Part shown: positions 1 through 6,913 of the stretch, in pieces
How positions within the stretch are numbered: the first letter of the stretch is position 1
How the letters are laid out: every line of letters begins with the position of its first letter
DNA from: Enterosoma sp964427595
GTDB taxonomy: Bacteria; Bacillota_I; Bacilli_A; RFN20; CAG-288
Reading direction: 5' to 3'
Assembly (NCBI GenBank): GCA_964427595.1
Contig: CAYRUQ010000015.1
Location: 1-32,484, forward strand
Length of the DNA: 32,484 nt
Made by a program: the position numbers and the translations under genes
Notes under the pieces: generated by a model
The model's database searches: none
Told to the model about the DNA's origin: nothing
What the model saw: the letters and a program-made list of their open reading frames with translations, nothing else

Positions 1-76
1 GTCTGAGTGCCCCACTTTCTCTTGATTTAAGACGCTTTATTTTTGACGCTTACGATTCATTAGTTATCCCTTTCTT

Positions 77-268
77 TTATTCATCTATCTTCATTCTAGC
101 TTCTTTGAAAAGCCCAACAAGTTTCTCCTTGGTTTCCATGTTTGGTTCGAACTTTCCTCTTTCCCAACGAGAAATAGAAATAAAGCAAACATTTAATAAT
201 TTAGTAAGTTCCTCTTAGGTTAAGAATTTTATCTCACAGTACTCTTTAATCTTTTTGAGGGTATTCAA
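77..268 (-). pseudogene. Decayed XRE-family helix-turn-helix regulator
   Basis: Read on the minus strand from a possible TTG at 268, one frame gives NTLKKIKEYCEIKFLT, a TAA stop (215-217), then EELTKLLNVCFISISRWERG and about 25 further residues to a TAA at 77-79. The pattern LT(Q)EEL..LLNV....ISRWERGK is the classic XRE/Cro helix-turn-helix, in which the stop codon sits exactly where Gln is normally found. A CAA to TAA change would explain it. Upstream in the same frame a TGA (281-283) follows quickly and no ATG with a good Shine-Dalgarno is present. It is therefore best read as a remnant of a small (about 60 residue) transcription regulator, perhaps left from an integrated element. The frame is otherwise intact, so the loss looks recent, or the stop could be a sequence error. 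Confidence 0.6.
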
Positions 269-283
269 AAATATGTAACTTCA

Positions 284-510
284 TAATCACTAGATAATTT
301 TTTAACATAAAATAGATTTAAAATCGAGATATGTGTGTGACTTTACGAGACTTTTTCACAAAACAACACAATCATTTATCTCCTGCTTCGGGTGTTTCGT
401 TTCTCTAGTGGTATAAACGTTTATCTAGTCTCCTAATCGTTGAGCAAGTGGGTAAAATTCATAAATTTTGAGTTTTAAAAGTGACCTAAACCACAAAAGC
501 AACAATTACA
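284..510. other. Non-coding stretch between HTH remnant and tRNA terminator
   Basis: About 230 bases without a supportable gene on either strand. On the minus strand an AGGAGA sequence precedes an ATG, but that frame closes after ten codons. No repeat or RNA fold stands out. It may be the decayed upstream part of whatever element carried the adjacent helix-turn-helix gene; nothing in the sequence proves this. Confidence 0.4.
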
Positions 511-514
511 AAAG

Positions 515-541
515 AAAAAAAGTCCCGATTTCTCGAGACTT
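515..541 (-). terminator. Rho-independent terminator after tRNA-His
   Basis: On the minus strand the RNA folds as a 9-bp stem (positions 541-533 pairing with 528-520, one G-U pair) closed by a GAAA tetraloop, and is followed at once by a run of U (plus-strand A run 515-519). This is a textbook intrinsic terminator and ends the rpsD-tRNA-His transcript. Confidence 0.85.
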
Positions 542-591
542 CTAAATTCAATTTTGCCACAGCAGAGTGTATCAAAATTTAACTACAATTA

Positions 592-668
592 TGGGGCGGC
601 TAATGGGATTCGAACCCATGAGTCAGCGGTTCACAGCCGCTTGTGTTGACCTCTTCACCATAGCCGCC
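592..668 (-). tRNA. tRNA-His (anticodon GTG)
   Basis: A complete cloverleaf of 77 nt. The acceptor stem GCGGCTA pairs with TAGCCGC; an extra 5' G at position -1 (668) faces C73, the identity mark of histidine tRNAs. The anticodon stem AGCGG/CCGCT holds a loop with GTG (plus-strand 632-634), the T arm ATGGG-TTCGAAT-CCCAT is perfect, and CCA is encoded in the DNA (592-594). It lies 40 bases behind rpsD on the same strand, with no clear promoter of its own, so it is probably co-transcribed with rpsD and cut out by RNase P. Confidence 0.96.
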
Positions 669-675
669 ATATATA

Positions 676-693
676 GGCCGGAACTAGCCGGCC
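676..693 (-). other. GC hairpin between rpsD and tRNA-His
   Basis: GGCCGG (676-681) and CCGGCC (688-693) form a 6-bp all-GC stem with a 6-nt loop. In the minus-strand RNA it is followed by UAUAUA rather than a U run, so it is not a good intrinsic terminator. It may protect the rpsD 3' end after tRNA processing or give partial termination. Confidence 0.5.
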
Positions 694-708
694 GATGAAA
701 AATTCAAA

Positions 709-1326
709 TCAGAGCTTACGATTGTAGTATTCAGTGATCTGAGCTTCGTTGACTTCACCAACGACTTCGTTTCTTTCAGGGAGACGGACGAAGGTGCCTT
801 CAACTTTGTTGGTGTCGACATTGACGAAACCTAAGATGTTAGGTTTAGAAGCAATGCACTCTTTGACGATTTGAAGATTCTTTGAAGATTCTTTGAAAGA
901 GATGACATCATTGATGGAGCAGAGATAAGAAGGGATATCGACTTTCTTACCATTGACGGTGACATGACCGTGGTTGACGAGTTGTCTAGCTTGTCTTCTG
1001 GTACGGGCAAAGCCCATTCTGAAGACGAGGTTATCTAAACGAGATTCAAGAAGTTGGATGAAATAAACACCAGTGACTTGCTCTTTGTTAGATTTAGCTT
1101 TGACGAATAAGTTACGGAATTGTTTTTCAGAGACTCCGTAAGTGAAACGAAGTTTCTGTTTCTCAGCCATTTGAGCTCCGTATTCAGTCTTCTTCTTGGG
1201 ACGAGCTTTCGGGCTACCATGTTGACCAGGAATATAATTCCTGCGTTGTAATTCAGTGCCGTTTTCTAAAACGGAATAACTGAGTCTTCTTGAGACTCTC
1301 CAAACAGGTCCAGTGTAACGTGACAT
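709..1326 (-). CDS. rpsD: 30S ribosomal protein S4
   Basis: The 205-residue product starts MSRYTGPVWRVSRRL and carries the S4 hallmark GQHG near residue 35 and the S4 RNA-binding domain (SRLDNLVFRMGFARTRRQAR, followed by VNHGHVTVNGKKVDIPSY). S4 nucleates assembly of the 30S body on 16S rRNA. Length is normal for the bacterial family. The N-terminal region lacks the four-cysteine zinc knuckle, so this is the C-minus form (W and S replace the first cysteines). A good Shine-Dalgarno (AGGAGA, plus-strand 1332-1337) precedes the ATG. A structured leader and a strong promoter lie upstream; tRNA-His and a terminator follow. Confidence 0.98.
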   Translation of the reverse strand: MSRYTGPVWRVSRRLSYSVLENGTELQRRNYIPGQHGSPKARPKKKTEYGAQMAEKQKLRFTYGVSEKQFRNLFVKAKSNKEQVTGVYFIQLLESRLDNLVFRMGFARTRRQARQLVNHGHVTVNGKKVDIPSYLCSINDVISFKESSKNLQIVKECIASKPNILGFVNVDTNKVEGTFVRLPERNEVVGEVNEAQITEYYNRKL

Positions 1327-1472
1327 TTTTGTCTCCTTTCTGTAATACTAGACTGGCATTACATAAGGCGCCAACCCTATCTTTCCGGATGAACGTCGTT
1401 CGCCCACGTAGCAGGGCTACTTATATAAGGCGTCATCGGACGAAAGCATGTGTGACGTGCTACTAATGCGCA
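1327..1472 (-). promoter_or_regulatory. Putative S4-binding autoregulatory leader of rpsD
   Basis: The roughly 145-nt 5' untranslated region of rpsD is much richer in GC and in inverted repeats than neighbouring spacers. Visible stems include GTAGC-CCT-GCTAC, GAAC-GAC-GTTC and CGTCA/TGACG, and CCGATGA can pair with TCATCCGG with one bulge. A near-identical 12-mer, TTATATAAGGCG (1421-1432) and TTACATAAGGCG (1359-1370, plus-strand spelling), occurs twice. Firmicutes rpsD is known to be repressed by S4 binding to its own leader, so position, size and fold fit that element. I cannot align it to the Rfam model, so the assignment is inference. Confidence 0.55.
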
Positions 1473-1478
1473 ACGCAT

Positions 1479-1507
1479 AATATATCAAAACGAGCCAAGA
1501 CAGGCAA
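1479..1507 (-). promoter_or_regulatory. Sigma-70/A-type promoter of rpsD
   Basis: On the minus strand TTGCCT (1507-1502) and TATATT (1484-1479) are separated by 17 bases. Predicted transcription start is near 1472, which gives the rpsD leader its length. It sits directly upstream of, and divergent from, leuS. Confidence 0.65.
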
Positions 1508-1565
1508 GAAAATCTTGCTTTAATTTATAAATTAATTAATCTATTTAAGATTGAGGTATTCAACT

Positions 1566-3977
1566 ATGGGCTACGACTTTAAAACTATTGAAGAGAAATG
1601 GGAACAAGTTTGGGAAGATAAAAAGGTCTATAGAACAGATGTCTATGACTCTTCAAAACCTAAGTTTTATGTTCTTGACATGTTTCCTTATCCTTCTGCT
1701 GTCGGTCTTCATGTCGGACATGTCGAAGGATATACAGCTACCGATGCTTTAGCTAGGATGAAGAGGATGCAAGGTTATAACGTCCTTCATCCTATCGGTT
1801 ATGATGCTTTTGGCTTACCGGCTGAACAATTTGCAATCAAGAACAATCAAAACCCTGGCATTTACACCGATAAAAACATCGACAATTTTAGAAGACAATT
1901 AAAAAGAATGGGTTTCTCTTATGATTGGGAAAGAGAAATAAAGACTTCCGATCCTTCTTATTACAAGTGGACTCAGTGGATATTCTTAAAGCTGTTTGAG
2001 AAAGATTTAGCTTATGAAGATTATCGTTTAGTCAATTACTGTCCTGCTTTAGGAACTGTCTTAGCTAACGAAGAAGTCATCGATGGTAAGAGTGAAAGAG
2101 GCGGTTATCCAGTTGAAAGAAGACCGATGAAGCAGTGGTGTCTTAAGATCACTAAGTATGCTGATAGGCTTCTTGAAGGCTTAGATGAAATCGATTGGCC
2201 TTCTTCTACTATCACGATGCAGAAAAATTGGATCGGCAAATCTAAAGGAAGCATCATCACTTTCAAAGTTCAAGGTTCTGAAGATACATTCGATGTCTTC
2301 ACCACTAGAGCAGATACTCTCTTTGGTTGCACATATTGCGTCTTAGCTCCTGAGCATCCTTTAGTTAAGAAACTCACTAGTGAAGAATGCCAAGCTCAAG
2401 TTGATGAATATATTGAGAAATGCTCTCATAAATCAGATTTAGAAAGAACTGATTTAGCTAAAGAGAAGACCGGTGTTTTCATCGGTGCTTATGCGGTCAA
2501 TCCCATCAATGAAAAAGTAGTTCCTATCTATATCGGTGATTATGTCTTAGCCACTTATGGAACTGGTGCTGTTATGGCTGTTCCTGCTCATGATCAAAGA
2601 GATTATGAATTTGCTAAGAAACATGAGCTTCCTATCATTAAAGTCATCGATTGTGATACTAGTGAAGCTGCCTTTGAAGAGGATGGTGCTCACATCAATT
2701 CTGATTTTGCTGATGGTTTAAATATCGAAGATGCTAAAAAAGCGATCACTGACAAGTTGATTGAAAAGAAGGCGGGCTCATATAAAGTCAATTATCGTCT
2801 TCGTGATTGGCTCTTCTCGAGACAAAGATATTGGGGTGAACCGATTCCTATCATCCATCTCGAAGATGGAAGCTTAAAAGCAGTCGATTATGATTCTCTT
2901 CCTGTCACTCTTCCTGAACTTGCTGATTACAAGCCGGCTGCTGATGGCAAACCTCCTTTAAGCAAAGCGACTGATTGGGTCAACGTTAATATCGATGGTG
3001 TCACAGGTGAAAGAGAGACTAATACGATGCCTCAATGGGCAGGTTCCTCTTGGTACTATGCTAGATATATCGATCCTCACAACGATGATGAGATCGGTGA
3101 TAAAAAACTTCTTGATCACTGGCTACCTGTTGATGTTTATGTCGGTGGTTCTGAACATGCTGTTTTGCATTTGCTCTACGCTCGTTTCTGGCACAAATTC
3201 TTACATGATGAAGGTGTGTTCTCTTGTGATGAACCTTTCCAAAAGCTCTATCATCAAGGTTTAATCTTAGGCGCTGATGGACAGAAGATGTCTAAATCAT
3301 TAGGAAATACTGTCTCGCCTGATCAAGTTATCGCTGAATATGGTGCTGATAGTTTAAGACTTTATGAGATGTTTAAAGGACCAGTGGATCAATCTTTACC
3401 TTGGTCAAATGAAGGACCTAAAGGTGCAAAGAGATTCTTAGACAAGGTTTATCGTCTTTATAGTGATGAAGAGTTCTTATCCAAGAGAACTGAAAAAGAG
3501 GTACCAGAACTTGATTATGTCTTCAACTTCACGATCAAGAAAGTCAGTGAAGATTTTGAAAAACTTCATTTCAACACCGGTATTTCTCAATTGATGATCC
3601 TTGTTAATGATCTTTATAAAGCTTCTTCTTTACCTCTTAAGATTCTCGAGACATTACCTAAGCTTCTCTTCCCTATAGCTCCTCACGTCTCTCAAGAATG
3701 CTATCAACTTCTCGGTCACGATGAGCTTTTAGATTTCACAGCCTGGCCGACTTATGATGAATCTAAAATTTCCTTAAAGCCAGTGACTTATGCGATTCAA
3801 GTCAATGGTCGTTTGAAGACTACTTTTGACTTTAAGAAGGATGCTTCTGATGAAGAATTAGAAGAATTAAAGAAAACAGTTTTAGAACTTGATCCTGTCA
3901 AGAATGCTTTAACAGGTAAAGAAATCACTAAAGTCATCGTCGTCAAAAACAAGATCGTCTCTATTGTCGCTAAATAA
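1566..3977 (+). CDS. leuS: Leucyl-tRNA synthetase
   Basis: Charges tRNA-Leu in the cytoplasm. The 803-residue product has the class I signature HVGH (residues 49-52, in PYPSAVGLHVGHVEGY), the editing-domain TTRADTLFG motif, the WAGSSWYYARY catalytic-core segment and KMSKS at 574-578. Length matches bacterial LeuS (about 800-860). An upstream in-frame TTG at 1551 overlaps the Shine-Dalgarno GAGGT (1553-1557), so the ATG at 1566, 8 bases beyond it, is the real start. No T-box leader fits in the short upstream spacer, which is shared with the divergent rpsD leader. I could not pick a convincing -35/-10 pair. Confidence 0.98.
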   Translation: MGYDFKTIEEKWEQVWEDKKVYRTDVYDSSKPKFYVLDMFPYPSAVGLHVGHVEGYTATDALARMKRMQGYNVLHPIGYDAFGLPAEQFAIKNNQNPGIYTDKNIDNFRRQLKRMGFSYDWEREIKTSDPSYYKWTQWIFLKLFEKDLAYEDYRLVNYCPALGTVLANEEVIDGKSERGGYPVERRPMKQWCLKITKYADRLLEGLDEIDWPSSTITMQKNWIGKSKGSIITFKVQGSEDTFDVFTTRADTLFGCTYCVLAPEHPLVKKLTSEECQAQVDEYIEKCSHKSDLERTDLAKEKTGVFIGAYAVNPINEKVVPIYIGDYVLATYGTGAVMAVPAHDQRDYEFAKKHELPIIKVIDCDTSEAAFEEDGAHINSDFADGLNIEDAKKAITDKLIEKKAGSYKVNYRLRDWLFSRQRYWGEPIPIIHLEDGSLKAVDYDSLPVTLPELADYKPAADGKPPLSKATDWVNVNIDGVTGERETNTMPQWAGSSWYYARYIDPHNDDEIGDKKLLDHWLPVDVYVGGSEHAVLHLLYARFWHKFLHDEGVFSCDEPFQKLYHQGLILGADGQKMSKSLGNTVSPDQVIAEYGADSLRLYEMFKGPVDQSLPWSNEGPKGAKRFLDKVYRLYSDEEFLSKRTEKEVPELDYVFNFTIKKVSEDFEKLHFNTGISQLMILVNDLYKASSLPLKILETLPKLLFPIAPHVSQECYQLLGHDELLDFTAWPTYDESKISLKPVTYAIQVNGRLKTTFDFKKDASDEELEELKKTVLELDPVKNALTGKEITKVIVVKNKIVSIVAK

Positions 3978-4045
3978 AAAGCGTCGATTCTCACTCGTTG
4001 ATTTTTAGTTAGTGAAATCAAGACGTTTATAGACTACAACAAAAG

Positions 4046-4097
4046 AAAATAGTCAGGTCTTCCCTCATCTCCTTTGAAGGATTGACCTGACTATTTT
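4046..4097. terminator. Bidirectional terminator between leuS and the pepC pair
   Basis: A perfect 14-bp inverted repeat (4046-4059 with 4084-4097) encloses a 24-nt loop and is flanked by A-rich sequence on the left and a T run (to 4099) on the right. It can stop transcription from leuS on the plus strand and from the converging peptidase genes on the minus strand. Confidence 0.88.
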
Positions 4098-4129
4098 TTA
4101 TGAACTTAGAAATGTACTTCGAATAATCT

Positions 4130-5467
4130 TCAGAGAGCTAAAGAACCCATCGGATCCCAAGGTTCGAGTTCGATAGGATCACTTTCGTAGGCCTTGATTT
4201 CTTCTTCAGAGAGATATTTCTTGTTGACAATTATCTGATAAGTGAATTCGTTAAACCAATTATCGGACATGACATAGAAACCTTTATCACCGGTTTTATC
4301 GCCCCATGAGTTTTCGACTTTCCATCTATCAGGAAGACCTTTTTTATTGAGATTGACACCAGTTAAGACCATGGCATGAGTCATAAGTGATTCTCCATAA
4401 TCGAGTCTTTGTGCTTTAGTTAAAGGGAAAGTGGTGGAGAAGAGTTTATCAGCTTGATAGGCATTTAAATCTAAGAAACCAGTGTCTCTAGTTGAGAATT
4501 GACCGACATCACTACCAAACCAAACTGCTTGATTGTCTTTTAATTGAGCGATAGCTAATCTCTTCAAATCATCGATAGGAAGGTTTAGATATTTAACTTG
4601 TCTTCCACCGACGACATTTCCTAAGAATTTGACGGTGAAGGAACGATGATAAGGTTTATCTGCAGTGGGGGCATTGATGACAGAGATGAAATCATCGAGG
4701 TTTAAGCCGACATACTTATCATAGAATTCTTGAGGTGTGAGATTCTTGATAGTGATGTATTCGCCAGCATCGTTTCTAATTTCAAAGTTGACCTTCTTAG
4801 GAGGTTTACCAAGAGAAATGACTAAGATTCTATAGATAGTTTTAAGCATCTCATTTTTTTCAGCTCTCAAAGTATCAATATCTCTACCAGCTTTATATCC
4901 ATCTCTTAAGGTGCAGGCGTATTCTCTGAGCTTTAAAGTGAGATATCTATCTAAGGATCTCGTGTTAGAGGAGTTAGCAGTCTCGGGCATACATTGTTTA
5001 GGAACAACACCATACTTTTTAGTAAGAGAGACAAACATATCCCATTGACCACCATCAGCAACTGGGCCTTGAAGAAGAAAAGCAATCAAACGAGAAGAGT
5101 TTTCTTTATCAAGAGTGCTTAAGATATTCTCTAAGAAGTAGTTGCTCTTTTCTAACTTATCAAAGAATAAGGGGTAGTTTTGTGATAATTCGAAGTTCTT
5201 GAGACCAAGTTTTTTCATGACTTCGATACGGAAGACATTGGTAGCCGCAAACATCCAACAACGACCTGATTGTTTTTGATTGGTGATAGTGCCAGCTTCG
5301 ACATTAATTGAAAAATTATGAGTCAATGTTCTTTCTAATTCGTTGTTGACACAGGCTTCAGCGATACCGACTCTACAAGCGGCGTTTTCAGCGATGAGGT
5401 TCTTTTCGTTTTTGTCGAAAGCTTTCTCAAATAAAGTGAGGTCTTTTAATTCGATGTTTTCTTTCAT
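4130..5467 (-). CDS. pepC: Aminopeptidase C (bleomycin hydrolase family, C1B), copy A
   Basis: Cytosolic papain-fold cysteine aminopeptidase. The catalytic triad is visible: Cys70 in SGRCWMFA, His364 in THAMVLTG and Asn386 in VENSWG. Length (445) is normal for PepC. The C-terminus ends EPWDPMGSLAL, matching the conserved tail that in bleomycin hydrolases lies in the active-site cleft and restricts the enzyme to aminopeptidase activity. It lies only 12 bases behind a second pepC and has its own Shine-Dalgarno (GGAG), so the two form one transcript. Probably used in peptide nutrition, freeing amino acids from imported peptides. Confidence 0.95.
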   Translation of the reverse strand: MKENIELKDLTLFEKAFDKNEKNLIAENAACRVGIAEACVNNELERTLTHNFSINVEAGTITNQKQSGRCWMFAATNVFRIEVMKKLGLKNFELSQNYPLFFDKLEKSNYFLENILSTLDKENSSRLIAFLLQGPVADGGQWDMFVSLTKKYGVVPKQCMPETANSSNTRSLDRYLTLKLREYACTLRDGYKAGRDIDTLRAEKNEMLKTIYRILVISLGKPPKKVNFEIRNDAGEYITIKNLTPQEFYDKYVGLNLDDFISVINAPTADKPYHRSFTVKFLGNVVGGRQVKYLNLPIDDLKRLAIAQLKDNQAVWFGSDVGQFSTRDTGFLDLNAYQADKLFSTTFPLTKAQRLDYGESLMTHAMVLTGVNLNKKGLPDRWKVENSWGDKTGDKGFYVMSDNWFNEFTYQIIVNKKYLSEEEIKAYESDPIELEPWDPMGSLAL

Positions 5468-5479
5468 ATTTATCTCCTT

Positions 5480-6817
5480 TTAATTAAAACTTTTGAAGAA
5501 GGTGTTGAAAGGTTCAATCTCAATCGGATTCTTCTTCTTTTCATCATATAAAGTCACATATTCTTCAGGGACATATTTGCGGTTGACGATGACTTGATAG
5601 ACATACTCATCAAACCATTTGTCAGACATGACGAAGAATCCATCTTTTCCCGGTTCTTTCCCCCAGGAGTTTTCTACCTTGAAACGATCCGGTTTTCCTT
5701 CAGCATCAAGATTGACACCAGTGAAAGTCATGGCGTGATTGCAGAAAGAAGAACGAGTCGTGAATCTGTCTTGTTTGGTTTCTAAAGTTTTGACAGAAAG
5801 AAGCTCATCTAATCTGATCAGTCCACTAGCTAAGATTCCTTCTTTTCTTAAAGATTGTGATAAAACATCGCCAGCAAACCAGACAACCTCATTAGCCTTT
5901 AATGAATTGATAACAGCAGTTTTTAAAATATCAATTGGAACATTGAAGAAGATTACTTCATCTCCACCTTCTACATTATTGACATAGTGAGAATAATAAC
6001 ATTCTCTTCTTTGAAGATTCTTAAACGGGATATCAGAAAGAGGAATGTATTCATCTAAATCTTTCTCGATGTACTTTTTGAAGAAGGAGAGAGGTGTCTC
6101 TTTATCAAGGCGAATGAACTGATTATCTTTATCGACAATTTCTAAAGTGAAATCCTTGGGAGGTTTACCAAGAGAGATAACTAAGACTCTATAGACTTCA
6201 AGAAGCATCTCATCTTTCAGCTTAGCTAAATTCTCATTAGATAATTCAGATGCTTTTTCTCGTAAAATCAGTGCGTCTTTATGAAGAAGGTCACTTAGTA
6301 AAGTGTTAAGTTCATCAGTGGCTGAAGAAACATTTGTTTCAGGCATCGCTGATGAAGGGACAAGTCCATATTTCTTAACGAGATTAGTGAACATGATGAA
6401 ATGTCCACCATCAGAGATTCCACTATCGAGGAAAAAGACATTGAGTCTTGAGTCGATCTCTTCGTCTTTGAGTTCAAGTATTCTCTCTAAGAAGAAATTC
6501 GCTTTCTCTAATTTGTCATAAAACTGAAGATAAGATTCAGAGAACTCAAAATTAGTGACATGAAGTTTGTTGATGATGATTGTTCTTAAGACATTTAAAC
6601 CTGCGAACATCCAGCAACGACCAGACTTCTTTTGATTAGTTACATCACCGGCTTTGATGTCGATGCTGAAGATGTGTTTAGCATCATTTAAAACATTCTG
6701 ATCAATCGCTGAATTGACTAAACCATTACGAGAGACAGTTCTCTGGCTGACTTGATCATTGTGGCTCAGCTTAGTTTCAAAATTATCGAGCTGAGAAGTT
6801 TCGATTTGTTTGCTCAT
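5480..6817 (-). CDS. pepC: Aminopeptidase C-like protein (C1B), copy B with altered C-terminal tail
   Basis: Paralogue of the neighbouring peptidase, also 445 residues when started at the ATG at 6817. An in-frame TTG at 6829 overlaps the GGAGG ribosome site and is not the start. The triad is intact: Cys68 in SGRCWMFA, His361 in CNHAMTFTG, Asn383 in VENSWG. The C-terminus reads EIEPFNTFFKSFN instead of the conserved WDPMGxLA-type tail of the family. Since that tail sets exo-specificity in studied homologues, this copy may have different specificity (inference). The divergence between copies across the whole length indicates an old duplication. First gene of the two-gene operon; no clear promoter could be chosen upstream. 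Confidence 0.93.
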   Translation of the reverse strand: MSKQIETSQLDNFETKLSHNDQVSQRTVSRNGLVNSAIDQNVLNDAKHIFSIDIKAGDVTNQKKSGRCWMFAGLNVLRTIIINKLHVTNFEFSESYLQFYDKLEKANFFLERILELKDEEIDSRLNVFFLDSGISDGGHFIMFTNLVKKYGLVPSSAMPETNVSSATDELNTLLSDLLHKDALILREKASELSNENLAKLKDEMLLEVYRVLVISLGKPPKDFTLEIVDKDNQFIRLDKETPLSFFKKYIEKDLDEYIPLSDIPFKNLQRRECYYSHYVNNVEGGDEVIFFNVPIDILKTAVINSLKANEVVWFAGDVLSQSLRKEGILASGLIRLDELLSVKTLETKQDRFTTRSSFCNHAMTFTGVNLDAEGKPDRFKVENSWGKEPGKDGFFVMSDKWFDEYVYQVIVNRKYVPEEYVTLYDEKKKNPIEIEPFNTFFKSFN

Positions 6818-6865
6818 CTTTGCCTCCAATAGTCCTGAGAGATGGAATTTCAGGTGCCTTAAATA

Positions 6866-6874
6866 TGATATACT
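6866..6874 (+). promoter_or_regulatory. Extended -10 promoter of tex
   Basis: TGATATACT (TGn + TATACT) lies about 40 bases before the tex start and would begin transcription near 6881. No good -35 is seen at the expected distance, which is tolerated in extended -10 promoters. The spacer is shared with the divergent pepC pair. Confidence 0.42.
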
Positions 6875-6913
6875 TTTATAGTTTTATTTTCTTAAAAATG
6901 CTTTGGAGTATTT

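Noticed and set aside
1508..1565. T-box leader upstream of leuS
   Set aside because: T-box elements need about 200 bases; leuS has under 60 bases not already used by the divergent rpsD promoter, and no T-box sequence is seen.
6829..6829. TTG start giving an extra MEAK on the second PepC
   Set aside because: The TTG and following bases are the GGAGG ribosome site; the ATG at 6817 has the right spacing. The same reasoning removed upstream TTG/GTG starts of leuS (1551) and parE (29622).
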